A DNA stretch of 64,000 nucleotides from Kushneria aurantia DSM 21353 (GCF_000382245.1 NZ_KB907862.1:248001-312000); one strand, 5' to 3'; positions 17,624 to 28,363 are shown, counted from the first letter of the stretch. Notes: generated from the letters alone by a model not told the origin. Numbers and translations are program-made.

Positions 17624-18499
17624 TCAGAAAAGCGACGCCTGCTGCTCGCCGGCAAAGGGCGTCAGCGGCGGCAGCGCGATGCGCTCGCCAAGGCGTTTGT
17701 AGAAGGCCCGCGCCAGCAGCGGCGCCTGGCGGTTATCCGGGGTATGCACAAACAGCACAGGGGTTTTCCCCTGCTCTATCCACAGCGCCAGCCGTTCGAT
17801 CCAGGGGGTGAAGCGCTGCTGGTTGATGGCGTCGTCGAAGTGGCCGATAAAGCGCACCAGCGGTTGCTTGCCGGTACTGATGACGTGCAGCGGTCGGCGC
17901 GGCTTTTCGCGCTGCGCCTGTTGAAGGCGCGCGTCATCGCCGGCGGGAGTGGCAAACAGCGCCCGGGTGTCGAGCATCACGCGATCGACGTGGCGACTTA
18001 TCAACAGGGCGTTGAGATCGCGCTCGGCGCTCCCCTTGTGGAAAAATTCACTGTCGCGCACCTCCACCGCGCAGGGTAGCTGCTGCGGCCAGCGCTTCAG
18101 CAGCTGCGCCAGATGCGGCAGCTCGTCGGCACCGAAATCCCGCGGCAGCTGGATCATGGTGGGGCCGAGACGATCATGCAGCGGTGCCAGGCGCTGGAGA
18201 AAATCATCAAGACGTGCCTCGACGCCGGCCAGCCGCGCTTCGTGGGTCAGCGCCGCCGGCAGCTTGAAGCAGAAGCGAAAGTGCGCCGGGGCCTGCGCCG
18301 CCCAGCCGGCTACCACCTTTTCACGCGGCGCGCCGCTATAGAAGGTGGTGTTGCCCTCGACGCAGGAGAACACCGCAGCGTATTCGGGCAGGGCTTCGCT
18401 GCTTGCCGCGTAGGGGCTGTAAAGCGAGCCGCGCCAGTCGGGGTTGGCCCACATGGCCAACCCCAGACGTAGACCGCCGTTTGCCGGCGCCTCGCTCAT
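17624..18499 (-). CDS. DUF72 (YecE-like) TIM-barrel protein
   Basis: DUF72 proteins adopt a TIM-barrel fold; their reaction is not established. The 291 residues show the family landmarks: N-terminal GLAMWANPDWRG, FSCVEGNTTFYSGAP, FRFCFKLPAALTHE, MIQLPRDFG, CAVEVRDSEFF and C-terminal LFVHTPDN. The length is normal. Its start overlaps the pdxY stop by four bases (ATGA), so it is translationally coupled to pyridoxal kinase. No functional link between the two is known to me. Confidence 0.88.
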   Translation of the reverse strand: MSEAPANGGLRLGLAMWANPDWRGSLYSPYAASSEALPEYAAVFSCVEGNTTFYSGAPREKVVAGWAAQAPAHFRFCFKLPAALTHEARLAGVEARLDDFLQRLAPLHDRLGPTMIQLPRDFGADELPHLAQLLKRWPQQLPCAVEVRDSEFFHKGSAERDLNALLISRHVDRVMLDTRALFATPAGDDARLQQAQREKPRRPLHVISTGKQPLVRFIGHFDDAINQQRFTPWIERLALWIEQGKTPVLFVHTPDNRQAPLLARAFYKRLGERIALPPLTPFAGEQQASLF

Positions 18500-19377
18500 C
18501 AGCGCACGCGCACGGCGTCGAAGCGCCTTTTGGGGGCGACGATATCGTCCTGGGCGCTGATCAGCGCCAGCTCGCGGGTGCCGGCCCGCTGTGTGTGTTC
18601 GAAAAGCGCGTGCAGCGCCTCGGCGGTACGCTCCAGTGCCCGTGCCGGCCCCTCGCCTTCGACCCCCTGATGGTCGCGCAGCAGGCAGGCGAGAAAGACC
18701 GCCGCAGTGAAGTCGCCGGCGCCGTTGGGCGGTATGGGAAAATCGATGCGCGGCGTGGCGATGCGCCAGCTGCCCGCGGCGGTGTCGAGCAGCATGTCGA
18801 TATGATCAGGGGCGCTGTCGTCGATCTCCAGCGAGGTGACCAGCACCACGCGCGGCCCGCGTTCGCGCAGCCGCGCCGCGGCTGCCAGCGCCTGATCGAG
18901 GGTAGCGATCTCGCCGTCGCCCAGAAAGGCGAGCTCGAACTGGTTGGGGGTGACGATATCCGCCGCCGGCACGGCGCAGTCGCGCATCCACTCGGGGATG
19001 CCCTCGCGCACGAAGAAGCCGCGCCCCACGTCGCCCATCACCGGGTCGCAGCACCACAGTGCGCCGGGGTTGGCACTGCGCACCCGCGAAACGCTCTCCA
19101 GCACCGCGCGGCCGATCGCTTCATCGCCCATGTAACCGGACAGCACCGCCTGGATATCGCGCAGACCGGTGAGGGACTCGACGCCATCAAGCACGTCGCG
19201 CAGATGTTCGGGCGAGAACACCTCGCCGGTAAAGGCGCCGTAGCCGGTGTGGTTGGAGAACTGCACGGTGTTGATGGCGGTGACTTCACAGCCAAGGCGC
19301 TGCAGCGGCAGCACGGCGGCGCGGTTGCCAACGTAACCGAAGGCGACGTGGCTCTGGATGGAGATGATATGGGTCAT
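18499..19377 (-). CDS. pdxY: Pyridoxal kinase PdxY
   Basis: PdxY phosphorylates pyridoxal to PLP in the vitamin B6 salvage pathway. The 292-residue ribokinase-fold protein starts with the family motif [17 protein letters not shown], has [12 protein letters not shown] and [12 protein letters not shown] in the substrate half, the CDPVMGD motif, and the ATP/anion-hole motif [13 protein letters not shown] with the catalytic Asp. The ATG at 19377 gives the usual family length. A longer open frame upstream is antisense to the PQQ dehydrogenase gene and is not part of this protein. It is coupled to the DUF72 gene. Confidence 0.95.
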   Translation of the reverse strand: MTHIISIQSHVAFGYVGNRAAVLPLQRLGCEVTAINTVQFSNHTGYGAFTGEVFSPEHLRDVLDGVESLTGLRDIQAVLSGYMGDEAIGRAVLESVSRVRSANPGALWCCDPVMGDVGRGFFVREGIPEWMRDCAVPAADIVTPNQFELAFLGDGEIATLDQALAAAARLRERGPRVVLVTSLEIDDSAPDHIDMLLDTAAGSWRIATPRIDFPIPPNGAGDFTAAVFLACLLRDHQGVEGEGPARALERTAEALHALFEHTQRAGTRELALISAQDDIVAPKRRFDAVRVR

Positions 19378-19455
19378 GGAAGGCTCTAAAGGCAGCGCGA
19401 TAGCAGACATTGATAGCGCCAAGGATAGCACTGCCGTCGCCGCCTTTGCCCGCAC

Positions 19456-19486
19456 ACAAAACGGGGGCGGCCCGCAGGCCGCCCCC
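19456..19486 (-). terminator. Intrinsic terminator after the PQQ dehydrogenase gene
   Basis: On the minus strand a 10-bp GC stem (GGGGGCGGCC with GGCCGCCCCC, loop of four) is followed by GTTTTGTG. It lies 36 bases past the stop codon. Confidence 0.85.
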
Positions 19487-19522
19487 TGATCTCGACGACA
19501 TCGCCGTCGATCACTGCTGCAC

Positions 19523-21595
19523 TCAGTTCCCGGAGGCGTCTTCCGGCAGCGCGTAGGCGACGATCTGGTCGCCGACCTGATCCTTGAGGATGGTATTGCC
19601 GCCGGCGATGAAGACCACGTATTCGCGCCCCTGGTATTCATAGACCGCCGGGTTGGCGACCACCGGAGCCTCGGTCTGCGACTCCCACAACTCGTCGCCG
19701 CTGTCCATCGAGTAGGCGCGCACTTTGGCGTCCATCGACGCGCCGATGAAGGCCAGCTTGCCCGCGGTAACCGCCGGGCCGCCGATAGTGGGGGAACCCC
19801 AGCGCTCCGGCATGAAGAAGCCGTACTGCTGTGAGGCACCCACCGGGCGGCGCCACTTGACGTCACCGGTGGTCATATCGAGTGCCACCAGCTCGCCGAA
19901 GGGCGGCTCCCAGCAGGGCATACCCAGCCAGTTGCGCGCCACCGTCAGGCGCATGCCGTAGGGTGCGCCGGTCTGCGGCGAGTAGCCCACCTCGTTGCCC
20001 GAACCGCTGGCGACCTGCTCATAGACGTCACGCGGGAAGAGTTTGACGGTCTGCACGATGTGCGAGGTGTTGACCACCGCTGTCTGGGTAATCGGGTCGA
20101 AGGCGACACCGCCCCACTGTATGCCGCCGGCGCTGTCGGGGTAGGCCAGCGTGCCTTCGCCATTGGTGGTGGGCGGCGTGTACATGCCCTCATAGCTGAG
20201 GTTGTCCCACATCCGCGAGCACTGGCCGAGGCCCACGGCGTCGGCCAGACCCCAGATTCCCGGCTTTTTCGACTGATCCAGCAGCGGCGCCGGTTTGGTC
20301 GGGAAGGGCTGGGTCGGGGCATAGACTTCACCCTCGACGCTGCCGTCGCCCTGCGGTACCCGACGCTCCTCGATCGGCCACACATCCTCGCCGGTGCGGC
20401 GATCGACCACGAACAGAAAGCCCATTTTGGTGGCCTGTATCAGCGCCGGGATCTCCTCGCCGTCGACAGTGATATCCATCAGCGTCGGCGCGGCGTTGAT
20501 GTCGTAGTCCCAGATATCGTGATGCACCCACTGGCGCGACCACACCACTTCGCCGGTCTCGACGTCGAGCGCGGTGGTCGAAGTGGCCAGCGGAATCTCC
20601 TCGGTGCGGTTGCCGCCCCAGAAGTTGGGCGACGGCGACGACACCGGCAGATAAACCAGCCCCAGCTCGCGGTCGGCGGACATGTGGGTCCAGACGTTGG
20701 CGGTGCCGCTTTGCTGGCGTACGTCGTCCGGCAGCGCCTGGAAGGTCCATTCGCGCTCGCCGGTGCGGGCGTTGATCGAGAATACCGTGCCGGGAGGCGC
20801 CTCCTCGAAAGCCCAGTCCTTGCCGGCCCAGCCCAGCACCAGGTGGTCGCCGACCACGGTGGGCGGCTGCAGAAGCGACAGTGGCCACTTGTTGTTGGTG
20901 TCGTTCCACTGATTGACGTTGAGCACGCCGCCGTCGGCAAAGTCCTGACAGAGCTCGCCGGTATCGGCATCGAGGGCAAACAGCTGGGCATCCATGGTGC
21001 CCAGATAGACCCGCTTCTGGCAGGCTTCTCCTTCGACCGGGTTCTCCGCCTCCCAGTAGGCCACGCCGCGGCTCTTGAGCACCGGCTGGGTCAGCGCCTG
21101 CAGCTCGGAGTGGGTATTGAAGCTCCATTTCTGTTCGCCGGTGGCGGGGTCGAGCGCCAGTACCCGATAGAAGGGCGTGCCGATATAGAGAGTATCGTTG
21201 GCAAACACCGGGGTGGCCGACCAGACGGTGGCGGGAATATCCCCCGAGCCGTCGGAGACATCGCCGGTGTGCACCTCCCACGCCTTTTCCAGCTGGCCCA
21301 CGTTGTCAGTGTTGATCTGATCGAGCGGGCTATATTTCTGGGCGTTGAGCTGGCCGTGGAAGCTGTCCCAGGTGGCCGTGTCGGGCACCAGTGGAATGGG
21401 CGAGCGGCTGCCATTCTGTGGTGCGCTACCGGCGGCCTGCTGTTGGTTGCTGTCGCTGGCCTGCTGCTGGGTGGCACTGCCGCCTGCAGCGTTATTCTCG
21501 CCCTGCGGCGCGGCCAGCAGCGTTACGGGCGAGACGGCCAGCGCCAGCGCGGTCAGCGTGCCCAGGCGTCGCATGCCGGATCGAAGAGAGCGCAT
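19523..21595 (-). CDS. PQQ-dependent membrane-linked dehydrogenase, catalytic propeller (glucose/quinate type)
   Basis: The 690-residue protein has an N-terminal signal peptide (MRSLRSGMRRLGTLTALALA, cleavage near ...LLAA), a Gln/Ala/Ser-rich linker, then an eight-bladed PQQ propeller (WDSFHGQLNAQKYSPLDQI, HHDIWDYDINAAPTL, LGMPCWEPPFGELVALDM, IGGPAVTAGKLAFIGAS). These blocks match the membrane glucose / quinate-shikimate dehydrogenase group, which oxidises sugars or polyols in the periplasm and feeds electrons to ubiquinone. The start overlaps the stop of the small membrane gene upstream (TGATG) with AAGGAG at seven bases. In classical mGDH the membrane part is fused to the propeller; here it is a separate gene. 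The substrate is not determinable. Confidence 0.85.
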   Translation of the reverse strand: MRSLRSGMRRLGTLTALALAVSPVTLLAAPQGENNAAGGSATQQQASDSNQQQAAGSAPQNGSRSPIPLVPDTATWDSFHGQLNAQKYSPLDQINTDNVGQLEKAWEVHTGDVSDGSGDIPATVWSATPVFANDTLYIGTPFYRVLALDPATGEQKWSFNTHSELQALTQPVLKSRGVAYWEAENPVEGEACQKRVYLGTMDAQLFALDADTGELCQDFADGGVLNVNQWNDTNNKWPLSLLQPPTVVGDHLVLGWAGKDWAFEEAPPGTVFSINARTGEREWTFQALPDDVRQQSGTANVWTHMSADRELGLVYLPVSSPSPNFWGGNRTEEIPLATSTTALDVETGEVVWSRQWVHHDIWDYDINAAPTLMDITVDGEEIPALIQATKMGFLFVVDRRTGEDVWPIEERRVPQGDGSVEGEVYAPTQPFPTKPAPLLDQSKKPGIWGLADAVGLGQCSRMWDNLSYEGMYTPPTTNGEGTLAYPDSAGGIQWGGVAFDPITQTAVVNTSHIVQTVKLFPRDVYEQVASGSGNEVGYSPQTGAPYGMRLTVARNWLGMPCWEPPFGELVALDMTTGDVKWRRPVGASQQYGFFMPERWGSPTIGGPAVTAGKLAFIGASMDAKVRAYSMDSGDELWESQTEAPVVANPAVYEYQGREYVVFIAGGNTILKDQVGDQIVAYALPEDASGN

Positions 21596-21969
21596 CAGCG
21601 GGCTCCTTGTGCATAGGTCGGAGAAGCGGGGCGCACCATGTCGATGATCAGCCCGACAAGGCCGAGCACCATGGCGGCCACCAGCCACCATTCATGAAGC
21701 AGCAGTGCGGCAAAGGCGGTACCGGCCAGTACGATCAGTATCAGCGCGCGCAGTAGATTGCGCCCCGCGCGCGCTTTCACCGCCATCAGGGCCAGCGCCA
21801 TGATGGCGAGCAACGCACAGGTGAGAATCACGATCAGCGCCCCGAGGGTGCCGGTAACGCCGGTTAGTGGGGCAAGATAGGCGTAGAGTGCAAGCGCCAC
21901 TCCCGCCAGCGAGGCGACGAGCAGCACCAGCGCACCTGCCCTGGCGGGACTTGAGGATGGCATGGGCAT
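21595..21969 (-). CDS. Small membrane subunit matching the mGDH membrane anchor
   Basis: The 124-residue protein is almost entirely four hydrophobic helices (about 10-35, 40-63, 70-90, 92-113). It resembles the N-terminal membrane domain that in membrane PQQ glucose dehydrogenase is fused to the propeller and binds ubiquinone (the order of short helices, HEWWLVAAMVLGLVGLIIDM). It overlaps the propeller gene by one base, so the two are translated together. I infer it anchors the periplasmic propeller and carries the quinone site. Confidence 0.7.
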   Translation of the reverse strand: MPMPSSSPARAGALVLLVASLAGVALALYAYLAPLTGVTGTLGALIVILTCALLAIMALALMAVKARAGRNLLRALILIVLAGTAFAALLLHEWWLVAAMVLGLVGLIIDMVRPASPTYAQGAR

Positions 21970-22161
21970 TTTTCCCTGAATGAGGTTGTTAGTGCAGGTC
22001 GTGCGTTTATGCCGGGTATGCCGCAGGGCAACCGATATGCAGAGCGCAAGGCCTGGTTGTTTCTGGCGCGGGAGGAAGTGTAGTAAAACGACTTTGATTC
22101 AGGCCAGACTTAATGTGGCCCGGAAGCAAAAACGGCAGTGCGCCGCGTGCTGGCGGCGGGC

Positions 22162-22452
22162 TCAGGCAACCCTTGGGCGAATACCCTCGAAACCGCCGTG
22201 GCGTCTCGCCTCTTCGAGGTCAAAGGCGTTCTGTAGCCTTAGCCAATAGCCCGAGCTGGTGCCGAAGTAGATCGATAGCCGCAGGTCGGTATCCGCCGTG
22301 ATCGCACGCTGACCCCGAGTGATCTCGCCGATGCGGGTGGCGGGGACATCAATGGCCGTCGCGAGGGCGTTTTTGGTCAGTCCCAGCGGCTCGATGAAAT
22401 CCTCCAGCAGGATTTCGCCGGGATGAACGTTGGGGAGTTGCTCTTCGTTCAC
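22162..22452 (-). CDS. higA: HigA-type antitoxin, XRE family
   Basis: HigA binds and neutralises HigB and represses the operon. The 96 residues match the HigA/VapI type: HPGEILLEDFIEPLGLTKNALA, a helix-turn-helix (residues about 25-52, IDVPATRIGEITRGQRAIT) and the characteristic FGTSSGYWLRLQNAFDLEEAR. It follows the toxin gene with a 15-base gap, the toxin-first order typical of hig loci. A perfect operator-like palindrome lies upstream of the pair. Confidence 0.9.
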   Translation of the reverse strand: MNEEQLPNVHPGEILLEDFIEPLGLTKNALATAIDVPATRIGEITRGQRAITADTDLRLSIYFGTSSGYWLRLQNAFDLEEARRHGGFEGIRPRVA

Positions 22453-22467
22453 GATTTACCTCCCTCT

Positions 22468-22749
22468 TCAGTGATAGTCGCTGATTTCGACATCGTGCGC
22501 ATCGCCGTCCTCGAAACGGAAACAGAGCCGCCATTGATCATTGATGCGAATGCTGTGCTGCCCGGTACGATCGCCCTGCAGCGCTTCCAGACGATTACCC
22601 GGCGGTATGCATAGATCCTCGAGTCGGACGGCGGCTTCCAGCTGGCGCAGCTTCTTCAGAGCAGTGCGCTGCATGCTTCGTGGCAGTTTGCGGGAGACGC
22701 GGCCCGAGAAGATAATTTCAGCCTGCCTGTCTCTGAAACCCTTGATCAA
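22468..22749 (-). CDS. higB: HigB-type toxin, RelE superfamily
   Basis: HigB is a ribosome-dependent mRNA interferase. The 93 residues carry the family core: IKGFRDRQAEIIFSG, LRQLEAAVRLEDLCIPPGNRLEALQGDRTGQHSIRIN split over its two conserved blocks, and WRLCFRFEDGDAHDVEISDYH at the C-terminus. The only reasonable start is a TTG at 22749 with AGGAG six bases upstream, so the toxin may be weakly translated relative to HigA, whose start is ATG. Confidence 0.9.
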   Translation of the reverse strand: MIKGFRDRQAEIIFSGRVSRKLPRSMQRTALKKLRQLEAAVRLEDLCIPPGNRLEALQGDRTGQHSIRINDQWRLCFRFEDGDAHDVEISDYH

Positions 22750-22791
22750 GCCCTGCTCCTTTCCGTTAGCCTGATATTAACGCGACGCAGC

Positions 22792-22812
22792 ATATAACGC
22801 AAAGCGTTATAT
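22792..22812. promoter_or_regulatory. Palindromic operator of higBA
   Basis: ATATAACGC and GCGTTATAT form a perfect 9-bp inverted repeat around AAA, 43 bases upstream of the HigB TTG. Its minus-strand half contains TATAAC/TTATAT, so it probably overlaps the -10 region. It fits a HigA autorepression site. Confidence 0.7.
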
Positions 22813-22883
22813 CAGGGGCGCTGCCAATGCTTCCCGCCTGCCGCCGATGCCGTCCAGTGCGCCGCGAACTGCCGGCTGGCGGA

Positions 22884-24722
<1,839 letters not shown>

Positions 24723-24782
24723 GCTGATAACTCCCCGATAAAAATATGCAATGAAGATTAATAGTGAAGTGAGCGGGACGGC

Positions 24783-25547
24783 TCAGGTATCGCTCCCGGC
24801 GATCACCAGGTCGATATCCAGCGCCTCCAGGCGCTCCTGCATGGCGCTCGTCAGCCCGGCGTCGGTGATCAGCACGTCGATCTGCGTCCAGTCCAGTTCC
24901 AGATTGGGAATGCGGCGCTCGAACTTGTCCGACTCGATCATCACCACGACCTCGCGGGCGACCTCGGCCATCACCTGCGAAAGTCCGGTCAGCTCGTTGA
25001 AGGTGGTGGTGCCGCGTGTCGGGTCGATGCCGTCGGCGCCGATGAACAGCTGGTCAAAGTCGTAGGCGCGCAGCACCGTCTCCGCTACCCGGCCCTGAAA
25101 GGCGGCCGAATGCGGATCCCAGGTGCCGCCGGTCATCAAAAGCGTCGGCGGTGGCTCCAGCGCGCGCAGTGCCCCGGCCACGCCGAGTGAATTGGTCATC
25201 ACCACCAGCCCGCTACAGCGGCCCAGCTCGGGAATCAGCGCGCCGGTGGTGGTGCCGCTGTCGATAATCAGCCTGGCGTGATCGCGAATGCGGCGGCTGG
25301 CGGCGCGGGCGATCGCCTTCTTGGCCGGTGAGATGCGCTGCGGCCGCTCGCCGTCACGCTCGACCAGGATAGCGCCGCCGTAGCGGCGTATCAGCCTGCC
25401 GGCCGCTTCCAGCGCCGCCAGATCCTTGCGCACAGTGACGCTGGAGGTGTCGAACTGCTCGGCCAGCGCCTCGACGGTGACCTCGCCGCGTTCGGCAAGC
25501 AGTTCGAGAATGGCGTCGCGTCGCTGTGGTGTCTGGCGTCGCTGCAT
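24783..25547 (-). CDS. DeoR-family regulator upstream of glmS (GlmR-type)
   Basis: DeoR-family repressors respond to phosphorylated sugars. The 254 residues have an N-terminal helix-turn-helix with the family signature (RRDAILELLAERGEVTVEALAEQF, split here around residue 20; DTSSVTVRKDLAALE) and a DeoRC sensor domain (about 75-230; LIIDSGTTTGALIPEL, MTNSLGVAGALR, FIGADGID). Its position directly before glmS, with 60 bases between, matches the GlmR regulators of amino-sugar synthesis in other gammaproteobacteria. I used the ATG at 25547; a GTG three codons upstream is possible. A TTTCGAA-rich inverted repeat upstream may be its own operator. Confidence 0.85.
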   Translation of the reverse strand: MQRRQTPQRRDAILELLAERGEVTVEALAEQFDTSSVTVRKDLAALEAAGRLIRRYGGAILVERDGERPQRISPAKKAIARAASRRIRDHARLIIDSGTTTGALIPELGRCSGLVVMTNSLGVAGALRALEPPPTLLMTGGTWDPHSAAFQGRVAETVLRAYDFDQLFIGADGIDPTRGTTTFNELTGLSQVMAEVAREVVVMIESDKFERRIPNLELDWTQIDVLITDAGLTSAMQERLEALDIDLVIAGSDT

Positions 25548-25577
25548 AAGAGGCACCGAAGTCGCAGGGGAAAGCTT

Positions 25578-25625
25578 GTTTCGGAAGATATCATCTTTTT
25601 ATTCGAAAGTTAAATAGTTTCGAAG
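25578..25625. promoter_or_regulatory. Candidate DeoR-type operator
   Basis: An inverted repeat, TTCGAAA (25602-25608) and TTTCGAA (25618-25624), lies about 55 bases upstream of the DeoR-family start, with another TTTCGG at about 25580. TTTCG repeats are common in DeoR-family operators. From here to 26003 (about 380 bases) I see no gene or clear signal. Confidence 0.4.
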
Positions 25626-26003
25626 AGGAGGTTTGGTGGGGTCGACGTGTCGGGATTCCTGCATTCTGCCGTCCTCCTGCGGGCCACCCCTGGCGTCGGG
25701 CATGAGAGATCATTCGGCAAGTATCGCCAGCAGCCTTTCGGACTTGACGCTGGTCTGTTGCAAACCCCGGGCTTTTGGTCAGCTTCACCCCCGGATTCGT
25801 CAAATAGCGGGCCTATTCGCTTCATCCGATTAATCAACCTGACGCACAATCCATCGTTTTCGCGATGATCGATCAAGCCCGACAAGCTGCTGGTTGGAGC
25901 ATCTGGCGATTTCAAGTAGAATTTCATGGCTCGACGCCGAAGTTCGAGCGATACGAGGCAATAAATAACTTTAAAGCGATATATAATATAGCGGAGCATA
26001 GAC

Positions 26004-26285
26004 ATGCAATTTTCTGATTTGGCAGGGTTCAACAAGTTTATTTCCCCCTCTCTCATCAAAATCGCCTATTGGATCGGGATCATTCTGATCGTCCTCATGG
26101 GGCTGAGTTCTCTTTTTTTCAGCTCTCCCTACTCTCCCCTCTCCGGCTTTTTTGGTTTTCTCATCAAGCTGATCGGCATCCTGCTGAGTCTGGTCTTCTG
26201 GCGTATTACCTGCGAAGCCGCCATTTTGCTGTTCGGCATGCATGAGCGTCTTGGCGAGATTCGAGATCGTCTTTCGAATTCATGA
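26004..26285 (+). CDS. DUF4282 small membrane protein
   Basis: The 93-residue protein has two membrane helices (about 20-40 and 50-72) joined by a short loop and ends in a charged tail (HERLGEIRDRLSNS). The pattern FNKFISPSLIKIAYWIGI ... FWRITCEAAILLFGMHE fits DUF4282, a family of unknown function. The upstream sequence is AT-rich with possible -10 elements (ATATAATAT near 25983). It is a single gene of lower GC than its surroundings. Confidence 0.75.
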   Translation: MQFSDLAGFNKFISPSLIKIAYWIGIILIVLMGLSSLFFSSPYSPLSGFFGFLIKLIGILLSLVFWRITCEAAILLFGMHERLGEIRDRLSNS

Positions 26286-26534
26286 TTCGGGAAGTAATGT
26301 CATTTTCAAAAGCACGGCTTCCATCGGCCATCGGGTGTTAAAATCTGTCGCTATCAACCAGTAGCGATGAGGAGCCGATTGACGTGTCGTGCCGATCGTC
26401 TGTGTGAGTGGCGACCCAAGCAATCGGCTATCGGAGCATCCTGAGCGCACCTTGGACATCGGCCCTGAATAAAAGCCCGACAACATGTCGAGCTCCGTTG
26501 CACGAAATTTGCCGGGCCGAGACGAAGCGCTCTG

Positions 26535-27908
26535 CTAAGGCGTGCGCACGCTGGACAGGCGTGCGCGGCGCAGACTGACGTTGTCGCCCACCAAATGTTT
26601 TTGCAGCTCCTCGAGGCTGACGCTTTTGGTCTCGGGCATCAAAAATATCGCAAAGACCAACTGCAGCAGCATCATGACTGCAAAGAAGGCGAATACCGGC
26701 CCGCCGCTGAACGTGCCCAGCACCCAGGGCATCACCAGAGTGATCAGGGCCGCGAAAACCCAGTGGGTCGAGGCGCCGAAGGATTGTCCTCGGGCGCGCA
26801 CGCTATTGGGGAAAATCTCTGCGATGAATACCCAGATGATGGCGCCCTGGCTGATCGCGTGCGAGGCGATGAACAGTGCCAGCAGCAGCGGCACCTCGGC
26901 GCCACCCAGCGCGCCGGCAAAGAAGGCTCGTGAGATCAGCACCAGCGACAGTAAGTAGCCCGCCGAGCCAATAAACAGCAGGGTACGGCGTCCGAAGCGG
27001 TCGATCAGTGACATGCCGAGCATGGTAAAGAGCAGATTGACCATACCGATACCGACAGTGGACAACAGCGCAGCCTGGCTGCCCAGCTGAGCGGCTTCGA
27101 GCACGCGAGGGGCGTAGTAGATGATGAAGTTGATACCCGAGAGCTGGTTGAAGAAAGCGATCAGAAAGGCCAGCAGAATCGGCAGACGATAGCGGCGTGA
27201 GAAAAAGCGCGATTGTGTTGAGGCTTCCTCTTCTTCCGCCCGACGGATGGTGGCGATCTCGGCGTCGATATCTACCCCGGGGTTGATCAGTCGCAGTGTG
27301 CGGCCGGCCTCTTCGACGTCGTTTCTTTTCAGGATCAGCCAGCGCGGGCTGCGCGGAATACGCAGAATCATCAGGGTGTAGATCAGCGCCGGAACGGCTT
27401 CTATACCCAGCATCCAACGCCAGGCATTGTCGCTGATCAGGCTGCCGATAATGTAATTGGAGACGAACGCCATCAAAATACCGAAGACGATGTTGAACTG
27501 GTACATGGCAACCAGAAAGCCGCGACGCTGAGGTGGTGCGATCTCGGAGATATAGGTGGGTGCCGCTACGGAGGAGATGCCAACGCCAATGCCGCCGATC
27601 AGGCGAAAGAAGGCGAAGGTCCATGGGTCGGAGACGACCGCCGACCCTATGGCAGAGACCAGGTAGAGCATACCGATAATCATCAGGGTGGCGCGGCGCC
27701 CCAGCCTGTCGGTTGGCCAGTTGCCGAAAATGGCGCCGAGCACGGTGCCCCAGAGCGCCATCGACATGATCAACAGGCCATGCTGCAGGTCGCTCAGCCC
27801 CCAGAGCGCTTGAATGGGCTTGTCGGCGCCGGAAATGACCGCGGTGTCGAAACCGAACAGAAAGCCTGCCAGCGCCACGGTAATCGACCATTGAAAGAGA
27901 CGTGACAT
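26535..27908 (-). CDS. Sugar porter family MFS transporter
   Basis: The 457-residue protein is a 12-helix major facilitator of the sugar porter family (like XylE/GalP), which imports monosaccharides with protons. The family signatures are present: GFLFGFDTAVISGA, DRLGRRATLMI, RLIGGIGVGISSVAAPTYISEIAPPQRRG in two conserved parts, NQLSGINFIIYYAP, DRFGRRTLLFIG and the C-terminal MPETKSVSLEEL. I chose the ATG at 27908 (MSRLFQW); the longer frame adds seven residues. A perfect LacI-type palindrome lies 52 bases upstream, but no LacI regulator is in the window. The sugar is not identifiable. Confidence 0.92.
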   Translation of the reverse strand: MSRLFQWSITVALAGFLFGFDTAVISGADKPIQALWGLSDLQHGLLIMSMALWGTVLGAIFGNWPTDRLGRRATLMIIGMLYLVSAIGSAVVSDPWTFAFFRLIGGIGVGISSVAAPTYISEIAPPQRRGFLVAMYQFNIVFGILMAFVSNYIIGSLISDNAWRWMLGIEAVPALIYTLMILRIPRSPRWLILKRNDVEEAGRTLRLINPGVDIDAEIATIRRAEEEEASTQSRFFSRRYRLPILLAFLIAFFNQLSGINFIIYYAPRVLEAAQLGSQAALLSTVGIGMVNLLFTMLGMSLIDRFGRRTLLFIGSAGYLLSLVLISRAFFAGALGGAEVPLLLALFIASHAISQGAIIWVFIAEIFPNSVRARGQSFGASTHWVFAALITLVMPWVLGTFSGGPVFAFFAVMMLLQLVFAIFLMPETKSVSLEELQKHLVGDNVSLRRARLSSVRTP

Positions 27909-27959
27909 TGCAACACCCCCCGTTTGCATATTGCCGTTGTAGGTGAATCCTGTGGTAAC

Positions 27960-27971
27960 TGAATCGATTCA
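27960..27971. promoter_or_regulatory. LacI/GalR-type operator palindrome
   Basis: TGAATCGATTCA is a perfect 12-bp palindrome with the central CG typical of LacI-family operators, 52 bases upstream of the sugar porter start. The cognate repressor would have to be encoded elsewhere. Confidence 0.55.
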
Positions 27972-28129
27972 CCAGACGGCATTACAGCAGGTTTCGACGG
28001 TTTTGGGGCTTAGACATTGGTACGGATGAAGCGGGCGACATCCGATCCGCTTTTGGTGCCAGAGCGGCGTATGGGATGTCGACCCGGCCGTGCGTTCATT
28101 CCGCCTCGAAGGCTATCCGGCTGCCGGTA

Positions 28130-28363
28130 CTACCGCCAGAAGGGTTTGCGCGCCTCCTCGAGCGCCTCTTCGCGGCTGACGCCGATATCCCATAGCTGTG
28201 CATCGCTCAGCCGCGCCAGCTGACGACGGCTGTGCCAGCGCTGCCAGCGGCTCGGCGATGGCGACGATGGCGTCTGTTCGGTGGCGGCGCGGTTGCGCGG
28301 GTGTTGATCGCTCTGGCGTGCCAGCTGAAGGCGATTCAGGAATCCCTGGACAGCGAGGTTCAT
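28130..28363 (-). CDS. DUF1127 small protein
   Basis: The 77-residue protein ends with the DUF1127 domain (RRQLARLSDAQLWDIGVSRE, then EEALEEARKPFWR), a short Arg-rich helical domain found in small regulatory or RNA-linked proteins such as YjiS-like. I chose the ATG at 28363 because GGAGG precedes it closely; the longer frame starts at ATGs without a ribosome site. It is divergent from a MocR regulator and shares with it a control region carrying three CCATACAG/CTGTATGG elements, so it is probably that regulator's target. Confidence 0.8.
   Translation of the reverse strand: MNLAVQGFLNRLQLARQSDQHPRNRAATEQTPSSPSPSRWQRWHSRRQLARLSDAQLWDIGVSREEALEEARKPFWR

Noticed and set aside
18403..19389. 328-codon plus-strand frame over pdxY
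   Set aside because: Antisense to a complete pyridoxal kinase.
20060..21616. 518-codon plus-strand open frame
   Set aside because: It runs antisense to the PQQ dehydrogenase, whose protein sequence is clearly conserved; long antisense frames are common in GC-rich DNA.
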